A stretch of 38,594 bases of DNA from Leucobacter sp. OH1287 (GTDB lineage: Bacteria; Actinomycetota; Actinomycetes; Actinomycetales; Microbacteriaceae). A program made the translations under genes and the position numbers. A model generated the notes under the pieces. It saw nothing but the letters and a program-made list of their open reading frames with translations, made no database searches and was not told the origin of the DNA. This document shows, in pieces, positions 1-8,302 of the stretch. Each line of letters opens with the position of its first letter. Positions within the stretch are counted from its first letter, which is position 1. Location of the stretch: positions 1-38,594 of the forward strand of contig NZ_RQYM01000014.1 in NCBI RefSeq assembly GCF_003859945.1. Reading direction: 5' to 3'.

Positions 1-90
1 TTGAGTCGCCGGAACTTTAACCCCTCTACAGGGCATGGAAACACTGGGAAGCAGCGGAAGAAATGCCACACAATCTGTCCACTTACCCCA
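1..90. repeat. Left copy of 90-bp terminal inverted repeat
   Basis: Positions 1-90 are identical to the reverse complement of 38505-38594. Identity stops abruptly at position 91 (AATGCGG inside the left end against CAGCTAG at the right end). The inward edge of the repeat reads TGGGGTAAGTGGACAG from the outside in. I do not recognise it as the end of a specific insertion sequence, and no transposase can be read in 90 bases. An insertion-sequence end or another dispersed repeat where the assembly broke is the likeliest explanation (inference). Confidence 0.9.
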
Positions 91-107
91 AATGCGGTTA
101 TCCGCCG

Positions 108-147
108 GTGTGGATCCCCGATATTCTGTGCCCACCACACTGTTTTT
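108..147 (+). terminator. Possible intrinsic terminator just inside the left repeat
   Basis: GTGTGG (108-113) pairs with CCACAC (135-140) across a 21-nt loop, followed by TGTTTTTT. This would end transcription entering from the left repeat. The stem is short and the loop long, so the call is tentative. The rest of 91-265 is AT-rich upstream DNA of the htrA-like gene, with no other gene visible. Confidence 0.4.
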
Positions 148-265
148 TCGAAAGTTTCAGAGTTTATGCTGCCGTTCAGAGGAATATATAGAAATTCATA
201 GGAACGTTGGTAATTATTGTCATGTAAAGTAACGAGCGTGAACTATCTACGGAGAGAGCCCAGCA

Positions 266-2032
266 ATGGAAAACACACCACTTAACCCCGCACCCGACGA
301 GGCAGCACGTCCAGCCAACCAGCCCGCCGCAGAACCTGCTACACAGTCAGCTGCTCCGGCAGAGGCTGCACCAGCGGGGGCACAGTCTGAGGCAGGTGCG
401 CAGGCTGCGCAGCCAGCTGCTTCAACGCAGCCTCCAGCGGGCTCTAACGCGGTGTATCAGGCACCTCAGGCACCTCAGGTGCCGCAGGCAGCTCAGGCGC
501 CGCTCGCTGCACAGCCGCCACAGGCGCCGCAGCACTTCCGGGCAACACAGCACCAGCCAGCACAATCGCAGGCTCAAACACAGTCAACTCTGCAGCAGGT
601 TGCAGCTCAACAGCCAACTCCGCAGCACGCGCAGCCACAGCACGCGCAGCCTCACCCGCAGCAGCCTCAGTCGCAGCGGCCTGCCTACCAAGCTCAGCAG
701 CAAACAACGGCTCCGCACGCGGCCCCACAGCAGCCGGTTTACGCCGCGCAGCCAGCCTATGCGGCAGCGCAGCAGCGCACCGTTGCCACCCCGTTGCCAC
801 AGTACACCGGTGTAAAAAACGATGACGGCAGTAAACAGAACAAGAGCAAAAACGGCAAGTTCCTTGCCGCTGGTCTAGCGCTCGGTGTGCTGGTCGGTGG
901 CGTCTCCGGTGGCGCGGTGGCGGCAAGCATCGCCGGTGGGGGCGGATCCGCAATCGCGCAGGCAGGTGGCACAATCACCGTTAAGAACGCGGAAACAGCG
1001 ACCGAGGTGAGCGCTGTTGCGGCGGCAAAAACACAGAGCGTTGTCACACTGCAGGTCGTCGGTAGGAACGTTGCCGGCTCCGGCTCGGGCGTGATCTACA
1101 GCGAGGACGGCTACATCATCACGAACTACCACGTGATAACCCTCGGCTCGAACGAAGAAAACCCAACCATCAGGGCGAGACTCAGCGACGGCAGACTGCT
1201 TGACGCGAAACTTGTTGGGGCGGATCCATACGCGGACCTCGCAGTTATCAAGGTTGACGAGAAAAATCTCCCGGCGATTGAGCTCGCTGACTCAGACAAG
1301 CTGCAGGTTGGTGACCTGACCATCGCGATCGGGGCGCCGCTGAATCTGCCAAGCACCGTTACAAGCGGTGTGATTAGTGCGGTCAACCGCGGTATTTCGG
1401 TTGGCAGCGCGGGCGGTGAAGAAACCCCTGACAATTCACAGGACAACAACTCACAAACACCGCGCTTCCAGTTCCCGTGGGAGTACGACACGCCACAGCA
1501 ACAGCAGCAGACACAACAGACCAGCAACGAGGTGACACTGCCGGTTGTGCAAACCGATGCGTCAATTAACCAGGGCAACTCGGGAGGCGCGCTGCTAAAC
1601 GGTAAAGGCGAGCTGATCGGTATTAACGTGGCGATTGCCTCGGTTGGGCAGAGCGAGGAGACGGCTGGCAGCGTCGGGCTTGGATTCGCGATCCCAGCAA
1701 ACCTGGTAAAACGTGTCGTAGACTCGATTATCGCCGGTGAGACACCAACCCACGGGTTGCTCGGTGCGAGCGTCGCTGACGCAGCAAACTCTGAGACAGC
1801 AACCCACGCCGGTGGGCTCATCTCGGAGGTGCAGGACGGATCCGCTGCCGCAGCTGCGGGTCTGAGAGCCGGTGACGTGATCACCGCAGTTGACGGTGTT
1901 GCAGCGGCCGACGGCACATCGGTTTCTGCGCTGATCAGGATGCACGAGGGCGGCAGCAAAATCAAAATCACCTACAGTCGCGGCGGTGAAGAAAAAACCA
2001 CCGAGGTGACACTCGGAACCCTCGGAAGCTAG
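266..2032 (+). CDS. Membrane-anchored HtrA/DegP-like serine protease with PDZ domain
   Basis: 588-residue trypsin-like serine protease of the HtrA family, expected to degrade or chaperone misfolded envelope proteins on the outer face of the membrane. Residues 1-180 are a low-complexity Pro/Gln/Ala-rich cytoplasmic tail. A single membrane segment lies near 199-225, after a Lys-rich stretch. The catalytic triad is visible: His289 (TNYHV), Asp324 (YADLAVIKV) and Ser439 (QGNSGGALL). A PDZ domain occupies roughly 497-583 (GLRAGDVITAVDG). Actinobacterial homologues share the same tail-TM-protease-PDZ plan. An unusual Asn/Gln-rich insertion (about 380-420) sits inside the protease domain between Asp and Ser. 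GGAGAGAG precedes the ATG at a normal distance. The next gene begins 31 nt downstream on the same strand, so the two may be cotranscribed. Confidence 0.95.
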   Translation: MENTPLNPAPDEAARPANQPAAEPATQSAAPAEAAPAGAQSEAGAQAAQPAASTQPPAGSNAVYQAPQAPQVPQAAQAPLAAQPPQAPQHFRATQHQPAQSQAQTQSTLQQVAAQQPTPQHAQPQHAQPHPQQPQSQRPAYQAQQQTTAPHAAPQQPVYAAQPAYAAAQQRTVATPLPQYTGVKNDDGSKQNKSKNGKFLAAGLALGVLVGGVSGGAVAASIAGGGGSAIAQAGGTITVKNAETATEVSAVAAAKTQSVVTLQVVGRNVAGSGSGVIYSEDGYIITNYHVITLGSNEENPTIRARLSDGRLLDAKLVGADPYADLAVIKVDEKNLPAIELADSDKLQVGDLTIAIGAPLNLPSTVTSGVISAVNRGISVGSAGGEETPDNSQDNNSQTPRFQFPWEYDTPQQQQQTQQTSNEVTLPVVQTDASINQGNSGGALLNGKGELIGINVAIASVGQSEETAGSVGLGFAIPANLVKRVVDSIIAGETPTHGLLGASVADAANSETATHAGGLISEVQDGSAAAAAGLRAGDVITAVDGVAAADGTSVSALIRMHEGGSKIKITYSRGGEEKTTEVTLGTLGS

Positions 2033-2063
2033 CTTTCAGAGCATCAGCAAGTAGGGTAGTAGG

Positions 2064-4454
2064 GTGGCAAAACGTTTCAACTTCCAGTCGGGCAACCTTA
2101 AGAAGCTGCTTGCAACCCCGCTCTACCTGCTGGGGCTGCTACTCAGCCTGGTTATTCCCCGCGACAGTAACCGTTGGGCTTTTGCCTCCCACGCCGGCCT
2201 CGGCGAGGGCGCCCTGCCGCTCGCACTAGCGCTAAAAGCGAGAGAACCAGAGGCAGAAATCTGGTGGATCCTTAAAACCGAGGAGGAAGTTAGCGCCGCT
2301 GAGGCTGCCGGGTTCAACGCCTGCCTGCGCGACAGCCTGCATGGCTTCTGGATGACAATAACCGCCGGTCAGATCGTTGTCACACACGGGCTCGGGGACG
2401 TTAACCGCTTCGGGGTTTTCCGCGCGAGAATAATCCAGCTGTGGCACGGCGCCCCGCTGAAACGACTCCACTTTGACACCCTGCAAACCACGCGGATTAA
2501 CGCCCCCGGGCTACTACAAAAACTGCTGAAGAAGATGTACAGCTTCGGCGCCGCACAGGTTTCGCTCTACGTTGCCGGATCCGTCACCGCCGCCAGAAGA
2601 CTGCGCTCCTGCTTCCGGGTCGCCCCCGGGCTGGTGCGGGTTCTCGGCGACCCCCGGCATGATCCGCTCATCGCATCTCTTACTGATAACAGCGCAATGG
2701 CCGCCCGTTGCGAGACGGTTTTGCAGGCGCTCGGGGTGGATCCCGCTGGTCGCCGCCTTGTCCTCTACGCACCAACCTGGCGCGACGGGGATGCGGATCC
2801 GGCCTGCCCGGATGAGGCAACCGCCGCGGCGATTAAACAGCACGCGAAAGAAAACAACTACCTGCTGGTAATTCGTCCGCACCCGCTCGGACACGGTGAC
2901 TATAGTGCGGTGCTTGGCGAGCACGCGGCACTCTTAACGAGCGAACAGCTGCGTGACCTAACCCCGCACCTCGGGGTTTTTGACGCGCTAATCACCGACT
3001 ATTCCTCGGCGGCGCTCGATTTTTCGATAACCGAGCGGCCGATTGTCTGGTTTGTTCCCGACGAAGAAAGCTACAGTGACAGCAGGGGACTCTACGAACC
3101 GATCGCGGTGACCGCGCAGGGGCAGGTGCAGAGCAACTGGTACACAGCGCTTACCAGACTGGCGGCTGTGCTGCCCGGCGGCAAAGCAGCGTCGCAGGCG
3201 AAACGGCACTCAAAAGAGCTCTCTGAACGGTTCTTTGCGCATCCCGAGGGCGGTGCTGCGGAACGGGTTTTGGACGCGGTGATTGAGCTTTTAACACCCG
3301 ATGCGGAACTGGTTCCAGAAAACAGTGTGTTCTTTGAAAGCTTCTACGGCAGGCAGATCTCTGACCACCCGCTGGCGCTGTCGCGTGAGATCACGAGGCA
3401 AAACATTGAGGTGACACAGTTTTGGAGCACAGCCGATGAAACACAGCGGGTGCCGGACGGCGCAATCCCGGTGCTGGTAGGGTCGAAACGGTGGCACGCC
3501 GCCAGAAAACACTCGAAACTGCTGGTGATAAACGACTGGACCAGGCACGGATTTAAACGACGCAGCGGGCAGACTGTGCTGCAGACCTGGCACGGCACAA
3601 TGCTGAAAAACCTGGCGCTTGACAGACCCAAACAGGGGCTCAGAACACGCATCGCCGTAATCAGAGAGAGCGCCAGATGGTCGCTTATGCTCTCACAAAA
3701 CCCGCACTCGACCGCACACTTTAGAAGCGGCTACCGGTTTAGGGGAGAGATTCTAGAGCTCGGCTACCCGCGCACCGACGAACTCGCTGCGGCGGTTGTT
3801 GAAAAACCGCTCGGAGCTGCGGGGAGTGAAAGAAACGGGGCGATTAGCCCCCGGCACTGCCAAGAGATTAACCCGGTGCTGCGGGCGAGACTGAAACACG
3901 AGCTCGGCATCAACCCCGCCTCGCGCGTGGTCTCATACATCCCAACCTGGCGAGACAGCCTGAACGGCCAGGTAGATCTGGTTGACGCAAACGCACTAGC
4001 CAAACAGCTCGGCAGCGAGTGGACGGTGCTGCTGCGAGGCCACACCAGAACCCACGAGTTTGGTGGCTACCAGGTGCGGGCAGACAACCTGCTTGACGTT
4101 AGCAAACACGACAACATCAACGACGTTATCCTCGTCTCGGACGCGCTAATCACCGACTATTCCTCCGTTATGTTTGACGCCTCAGTGGCAAAAACCCCGC
4201 TGCTGTTCTTCGTGCCAGACATTAAAGACTACAGCGAGAAAGAGCGCGGCTTCAGCTTCGACTTTGCCGCGTCCGCTCCCGGGCCGCTGCTCACGAAACA
4301 GTCTGAGGTGTTTGGTGCGCTCCGCAGCCTCGACGACATCGCCGGTGAGTACGCGGAACGCTATGAAAACTGGCGTGAGCGGTTTAATCCGCGCGACGAT
4401 GGCGGATCCGCCAAGCGCGTTATCGACCTGCTGCGGCAGCGAGGGATCCTCTAG
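2064..4454 (+). CDS. Tandem-domain CDP-glycerol glycerophosphotransferase (TagB/TagF-like)
   Basis: 796-residue protein with two complete copies of the CDP-glycerol glycerophosphotransferase fold (Glyphos_transf, PF04464). This family transfers glycerol-phosphate (or ribitol-phosphate) from CDP-polyols during teichoic-acid-type polymer synthesis at the inner face of the membrane. Domain 1 has LWHGAP (126-131), YAPTWRDGD (235-243) and TDYSSAALDF (311-320). Domain 2 repeats the set as TWHGT (508-512), YIPTWRD (625-631) and TDYSSVMFD (697-705). The His of WHG and the TDYSS serines are family signatures. The N-terminus (about 13-32) is hydrophobic and may attach to the membrane. It starts at GTG after GTAGGGTAGTAGG. 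It is followed by a duplicated 28-nt element and a convergent glycosyltransferase. Whether the domains act as primase and polymerase or as one alternating enzyme cannot be read from sequence. Confidence 0.9.
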   Translation: MAKRFNFQSGNLKKLLATPLYLLGLLLSLVIPRDSNRWAFASHAGLGEGALPLALALKAREPEAEIWWILKTEEEVSAAEAAGFNACLRDSLHGFWMTITAGQIVVTHGLGDVNRFGVFRARIIQLWHGAPLKRLHFDTLQTTRINAPGLLQKLLKKMYSFGAAQVSLYVAGSVTAARRLRSCFRVAPGLVRVLGDPRHDPLIASLTDNSAMAARCETVLQALGVDPAGRRLVLYAPTWRDGDADPACPDEATAAAIKQHAKENNYLLVIRPHPLGHGDYSAVLGEHAALLTSEQLRDLTPHLGVFDALITDYSSAALDFSITERPIVWFVPDEESYSDSRGLYEPIAVTAQGQVQSNWYTALTRLAAVLPGGKAASQAKRHSKELSERFFAHPEGGAAERVLDAVIELLTPDAELVPENSVFFESFYGRQISDHPLALSREITRQNIEVTQFWSTADETQRVPDGAIPVLVGSKRWHAARKHSKLLVINDWTRHGFKRRSGQTVLQTWHGTMLKNLALDRPKQGLRTRIAVIRESARWSLMLSQNPHSTAHFRSGYRFRGEILELGYPRTDELAAAVVEKPLGAAGSERNGAISPRHCQEINPVLRARLKHELGINPASRVVSYIPTWRDSLNGQVDLVDANALAKQLGSEWTVLLRGHTRTHEFGGYQVRADNLLDVSKHDNINDVILVSDALITDYSSVMFDASVAKTPLLFFVPDIKDYSEKERGFSFDFAASAPGPLLTKQSEVFGALRSLDDIAGEYAERYENWRERFNPRDDGGSAKRVIDLLRQRGIL

Positions 4455-4471
4455 CGGCTTAATCCGCCCAC

Positions 4472-4540
4472 CCAGGGTGCGAGGAAGCTTGCGAGACAGT
4501 GGGATCACCAATCCAGGGTGCGAGGAAGCTCGCGCGACAG
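4472..4540. repeat. Duplicated 28-nt element between convergent genes
   Basis: Two copies of a 28-nt unit starting CCAGGGTGCGAGGAAGCT lie at 4472-4499 and 4513-4540. They differ at two positions and are separated by 13 nt. The copies lie between the 3' ends of two convergent genes. Neither has a T-run, so they are not obvious intrinsic terminators, although each contains AAGCTT or TCGCGCGA dyads. Confidence 0.85.
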
Positions 4541-4557
4541 CTAGACCCGCCAGGCAT

Positions 4558-5607
4558 CTAGACGCTGAGCCGTGACCGGTCAACCGTGTCGCCGGTGCCG
4601 AAGCAGAAACCGCGCAGGAACCCGAGACCCCAGGCGGTGTGCATGGTCAGGAACGAGAACGGCGCAAGCAGTCTCTCTCGCAGCGACAGGCCCGGGAGCC
4701 TGCAGGCGGTGAGGGTTAAAGCCGCAAAATACAGGAGGCAGATAAGCAGTGCCGGAACGCTCACCCACACCAGCACGGGGGTGAGCGCGGGGATCGCGGT
4801 TAGCGCGATAACAAGCGCGGTCAGCGCCAAAAACAGCACCAAAAGACCCGGCACAAAATACCTTAAGGGGTGCAGTTTCGGGTGCCGTTTCACCAGCATC
4901 GCGCGCCAGACACCGGTTGCGAAAAACTGTTTAGCAAGTGCCGCAAAACTGCTTCGCGGGCTGTAAAAAACCCGGAGGTCAGGGTTGAACCACACCGTTT
5001 TACCCGCGAGTCGAATCCTGAGGTTAAACTCCCAGTCCTCGCCGCGCCGCACCGTCTCATCAAAACCGCCAACCAGCTGCCAGGCATCTCGCCAAAACAC
5101 GCCAAGGTAGGCGGAGTCTGCCGGGTGAGCCTTCTCAGCACCGTGGTAGGCGCCGCCGCCCAGCCCTGCAGGGGAGTTGTAGCACGCCGCAATCACACGC
5201 TGAACCGGGGTTTTTCCGCGCGCCTGCATTATCCCGCCGACGTTTGCCGCCCCCGAACTGAGTAGTGAGCGCACCGCCGTCTCCGTGTAGTTATCTGACA
5301 GCTCCGAGTGCGCATCAACCCGCACAATCACCGGGTGGATCGCCGCTGCGATCGCTGTGTTTAGGCCCGCGGAAATATCGCGCGCCGGATTTGCGACGAT
5401 GCGGACTCGCGGATCCGCCGCCGCCAACGCCTCAGCAATCTCGGCGGTGCCGTCGGTTGAGTGGGCGAGAGCGAGAATCAGCTCGGTCGCCGCAGGATAG
5501 CGCTGCGCCAAAACCGCGTTAACCGCCGAGGCCAGATAGTCTGCCTCGTTCAGCACCGGCATCACATAGCTGACCGACGGGAGAGAAGAACTAGAAGATT
5601 GCTGCAC
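4558..5607 (-). CDS. Membrane-associated family 2 glycosyltransferase (ExoA-like)
   Basis: 349-residue inverting glycosyltransferase with an N-terminal GT-A domain (about 10-235) and three C-terminal membrane helices (about 252-274, 278-300, 315-335), the plan of ExoA-type polysaccharide glycosyltransferases. Visible motifs are VSYVMPVLNEADYL at the start of the fold, VIVRVDAH as the DxD-like metal/nucleotide site (Asp98) and RRGEDWEF as the acceptor/catalytic ED motif (190-191). It likely adds a sugar to a lipid-linked intermediate at the inner membrane face. The frame is open upstream to a TTG at 5682, but that would add a non-conserved leader. The GTG at 5607 has GAAG 8 nt upstream and places the fold close to the N-terminus. 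It is convergent with the CDP-glycerol transferase and divergent from the Stealth gene, which suggests a shared glycopolymer pathway. Sugar specificity is unknown. Confidence 0.85.
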   Translation of the reverse strand: MQQSSSSSLPSVSYVMPVLNEADYLASAVNAVLAQRYPAATELILALAHSTDGTAEIAEALAAADPRVRIVANPARDISAGLNTAIAAAIHPVIVRVDAHSELSDNYTETAVRSLLSSGAANVGGIMQARGKTPVQRVIAACYNSPAGLGGGAYHGAEKAHPADSAYLGVFWRDAWQLVGGFDETVRRGEDWEFNLRIRLAGKTVWFNPDLRVFYSPRSSFAALAKQFFATGVWRAMLVKRHPKLHPLRYFVPGLLVLFLALTALVIALTAIPALTPVLVWVSVPALLICLLYFAALTLTACRLPGLSLRERLLAPFSFLTMHTAWGLGFLRGFCFGTGDTVDRSRLSV

Positions 5608-5764
5608 ACCAATATCTTCGCAGATTAGCTTGGGTATGGCGGTGAAGCGCAGCGCTAAAGACAGCACAAATCTGGTGCGCAATTGTTCGCAAACCGCGTC
5701 TCTCGCCAGGATTTCCTCAACTTGGCAGCGTAAAATTGGTGCTTTAGAGCACTTGGAGATAAAA

Positions 5765-7387
5765 ATGACAAAGCTGGTTTCTGGTCTGCGAATGTGGGCT
5801 GCGAGGAATCTCTCTGAACAGCAAAAACGGCAGATCCTCGACCTCGCCTCGCTCTCGTTTTTACCCTACAAAAGCCGCCTGTTAAACGAGTACGCCAGAC
5901 AGCATCCGGCAGAGCGTTTTGACGCCTTCGGCAATATTGCGGCGGATCTTGACACCCTCCGCGGTGTTTTGGGCGACGCCGGAATCGACTATGCGCAGCT
6001 GCCCACCAGGACGATTAGTCGACCGGTGCTGGTTATCGCTGAGGAGGATGTGACAAGACTGATCCCGCGCCTGCAGACACTCGCGGAGTCGGGCAGGTGG
6101 ATTATCCGAGCCGAGTTGAAGGTCGGATTCCAGGTGAGCATCACAAACCCGCGCATTAAACCGCTTGAGATTAGGCGGATCCTCTGCCGCACCAACCATG
6201 TTGCTGCGAGCGGCCTGGAGCTATCGAGCGCGGCGGAACAGATTATTATCGAGCCTTGGGAGCGAATCGGGTACGGCGTTGAGCGAGTTGACGGCAGTGA
6301 GCACATTCCCGGAACCCTGCACCGCAAAGTGCTGAGACGAAACACCCTGCTGGAGTATTTAACACCGGCGGCGTGGGAGCGGGCGAAACAGCATCCGCAG
6401 CACCTGGTAAAAAGCGAGTTCGCGCACATTTACGAGGTGACAGAGCCGGTTGATATTGTCTACACCTGGGTTGACGGCGATGACCCGGAATGGCGCAAAA
6501 AACAGCAGCGTGCGCTCGCTGAGCTAACCGGCGGTGAGGTTAACGAGACAGCGGTTAGCCAGTCCCGCTACCAGTCACGAGACGAGCTGAAATACTCGCT
6601 GCGATCGGTTGAATACTATGCCAGCTGGGTTAACCACATCTATCTTGTAACCGACGGGCAGGTTCCGGAGTGGTTGAACACCGAGCACCCGAAGATCACG
6701 GTTGTTGACCACCGCGAGATTTTCTCAGACCCGGAGGTTTTGCCGGTTTTCAACTCGCACGCGATCGAGTCGCAGCTGCACCACATTACGGGTTTGAGTA
6801 ACCAGTACCTCTACATGAACGACGATATCTTGTTTATGCGACCGGTTGAACCGAGCCTGTTTTACACCGGTAACGGGATGTCCAAGTTCTTCCCATCGAA
6901 CGCGCCGCTCGATGTTGATGAGCCGAGCGCTCGCGACATGCCGGTGCTCTCCGCCGCGAAACGCAACCGCAGCCACATTGAGACGCAGTTTGATCGCACC
7001 GTCACCAACAAGTTCAAACACACTCCGCACCCGCAGTTGAAAGAGGTTATGGAGGAGTTTGAGGCGGAGCATCCGGAGCTGTTTTCTAAGGTTGCGGCAT
7101 CGCGGTTTAGACACCCCGAGGACTACTCGATCCCGTCAGCGCTCTACCACTATGTTGCCTACGCGAAACGACGGGCGGTCGACAGTAACGCGATCCGCTA
7201 TGCCTATTTGGATATTGCCAGCGAGGATGCCGAGCAGGTGCTTGCTGACCTGTTGAAGCGACGCAACCTCGATGTGCTGTGTGTGAACGATACGGCGACG
7301 GATCCTGAGCAGGTTGCCGTGGTTGACAAGCTGCTGCGTGACTTCCTGGAGACACGCTTCCCGGTGCCGAGCAGCTTCGAGAAGTAA
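5765..7387 (+). CDS. Stealth-family sugar-phosphate transferase
   Basis: 540-residue member of the Stealth family, whose characterised bacterial members transfer hexose-1-phosphate from UDP-sugars to build phosphodiester-linked capsule or wall polysaccharides. The four conserved regions are recognisable: CR1 DIVYTWVDGDDPEW (230-243); CR2 from SRYQSRDELKYSLRS through the acidic MNDDILFMRP (about 267-360); CR3 NKFKHTPHPQ; and CR4 toward the C-terminus. Residues 1-225 are a less conserved N-terminal domain typical of actinobacterial members. The frame is open upstream to 5630, but the ATG at 5765 follows TTGGAG and avoids overlap with the divergent glycosyltransferase. With the GT2 enzyme and the two-domain CDP-glycerol transferase it suggests a phosphate-linked surface glycopolymer. 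Confidence 0.9.
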   Translation: MTKLVSGLRMWAARNLSEQQKRQILDLASLSFLPYKSRLLNEYARQHPAERFDAFGNIAADLDTLRGVLGDAGIDYAQLPTRTISRPVLVIAEEDVTRLIPRLQTLAESGRWIIRAELKVGFQVSITNPRIKPLEIRRILCRTNHVAASGLELSSAAEQIIIEPWERIGYGVERVDGSEHIPGTLHRKVLRRNTLLEYLTPAAWERAKQHPQHLVKSEFAHIYEVTEPVDIVYTWVDGDDPEWRKKQQRALAELTGGEVNETAVSQSRYQSRDELKYSLRSVEYYASWVNHIYLVTDGQVPEWLNTEHPKITVVDHREIFSDPEVLPVFNSHAIESQLHHITGLSNQYLYMNDDILFMRPVEPSLFYTGNGMSKFFPSNAPLDVDEPSARDMPVLSAAKRNRSHIETQFDRTVTNKFKHTPHPQLKEVMEEFEAEHPELFSKVAASRFRHPEDYSIPSALYHYVAYAKRRAVDSNAIRYAYLDIASEDAEQVLADLLKRRNLDVLCVNDTATDPEQVAVVDKLLRDFLETRFPVPSSFEK

Positions 7388-7438
7388 CAACCCCATGTAT
7401 ATTTAGATGAATGTTTATGGTTGTTTATTGGTCTTCGC

Positions 7439-7444
7439 TAGAAT
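7439..7444 (+). promoter_or_regulatory. Possible -10 element upstream of ABC genes
   Basis: TAGAAT lies 34 nt before the ABC ATPase start in an 87-bp AT-rich gap that contrasts with the GC-rich flanks. No convincing -35 is spaced correctly from it. Confidence 0.35.
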
Positions 7445-7477
7445 TAAATACAAAGCCGGTGAAAGAAATGAGTTGTG

Positions 7478-8302
7478 ATGCCTGAACCCCTACAGCTTTC
7501 AGCTGATCGGGCGCGTGAGCGCGCGGAGGTCGCCAAACAGCGACCGATTGTTTTGGACGTGCAATCACTCACCAAGAGTTACGGGCAGGTTGTTGCCGCG
7601 AACGAGGTTAGTTTCCACGTTCACGAGGGCTCATTCACCGGTCTTGTTGGCCCTAACGGTGCCGGTAAAACAACAACGCTGTCGATGATCACGGGGCTTA
7701 ACCGCCCAACCTCCGGCAAGGTGTTTGTGCGCGAGACTGACGTTTGGGGCGGTGACACAACCGCGAAGCGAGTGATTGGCACACTGCCAGATCGGCTGCG
7801 CCTGTTTGACCGGTTAACCGGTTCGCAGCTGCTCCACTACTCGGGTGTTTTGCACGGTCTTGATCGGCGGACCATCGCCACCCGCAGCCATGAACTCGCC
7901 GCCGCATTCGGTTTAGAATTAGCGCTTGACCGCCTGGTTTCTGACTACTCAAGCGGTATGCAGAAGAAGATTATGCTCGCTTGCGCGATGATCCACGCAC
8001 CGCAGCTGCTCGTGCTTGACGAACCATACGAGGGTATCGACCCGGTTTCTGCCGCGAACGTCACCGAGATTCTCGAAAAGTATGTTGCTGGCGGCGGCAG
8101 CGTGCTGATGTCGAGCCACAGCCTCGAGTTTATTCAACGTGTTTGTGACCACGTGATTGTGATCGTCGGCGGTGACGTTGTTGCCGGTGGCACGGTTGCT
8201 GAGGTGAGCGCCGGCACAACCCTCGAAAAACGCTTCGCCGAGCTCGTCGATAAATCTGGAGGGGGTCTCGAGTGGTTGCACGGTCTCTCAGACTCCGTCT
8301 AA
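7478..8302 (+). CDS. ABC transporter ATP-binding protein
   Basis: ATPase subunit of an ABC exporter-type system, 274 residues from the ATG. A GTG immediately before it (7475) is an alternative start and would add one residue; the residue numbers here count from that GTG. The single nucleotide-binding domain shows Walker A GPNGAGKTT (59-67), a divergent signature YSSGMQKK (from 158, in place of LSGGQ), Walker B LLVLDEP (178-184) and a switch histidine in MSSHS. YEGIDPVSA as D-loop and the DYSSGM signature are seen in ATPases paired with large integral permeases. The downstream gene overlaps it by 31 nt and encodes a multi-spanning membrane protein, the likely partner. The substrate cannot be inferred. 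Confidence 0.92.
   Translation: MPEPLQLSADRARERAEVAKQRPIVLDVQSLTKSYGQVVAANEVSFHVHEGSFTGLVGPNGAGKTTTLSMITGLNRPTSGKVFVRETDVWGGDTTAKRVIGTLPDRLRLFDRLTGSQLLHYSGVLHGLDRRTIATRSHELAAAFGLELALDRLVSDYSSGMQKKIMLACAMIHAPQLLVLDEPYEGIDPVSAANVTEILEKYVAGGGSVLMSSHSLEFIQRVCDHVIVIVGGDVVAGGTVAEVSAGTTLEKRFAELVDKSGGGLEWLHGLSDSV

Noticed and set aside
1-201. Open frame of 66 codons at the left end
   Set aside because: It starts in the terminal repeat, has no recognisable domain, and covers the hairpin at 108-147.
1126-1971. 281-codon antisense frame opposite the HtrA gene
   Set aside because: Ser/Ala/Pro-rich mirror of a GC-biased gene with clear HtrA catalytic motifs on the other strand; no domain or ribosome binding site.
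5608-5682. TTG-initiated 25-residue leader on the GT2 glycosyltransferase
   Set aside because: No ribosome binding site and not needed for the fold; it also reduces the divergent spacer before the Stealth gene.
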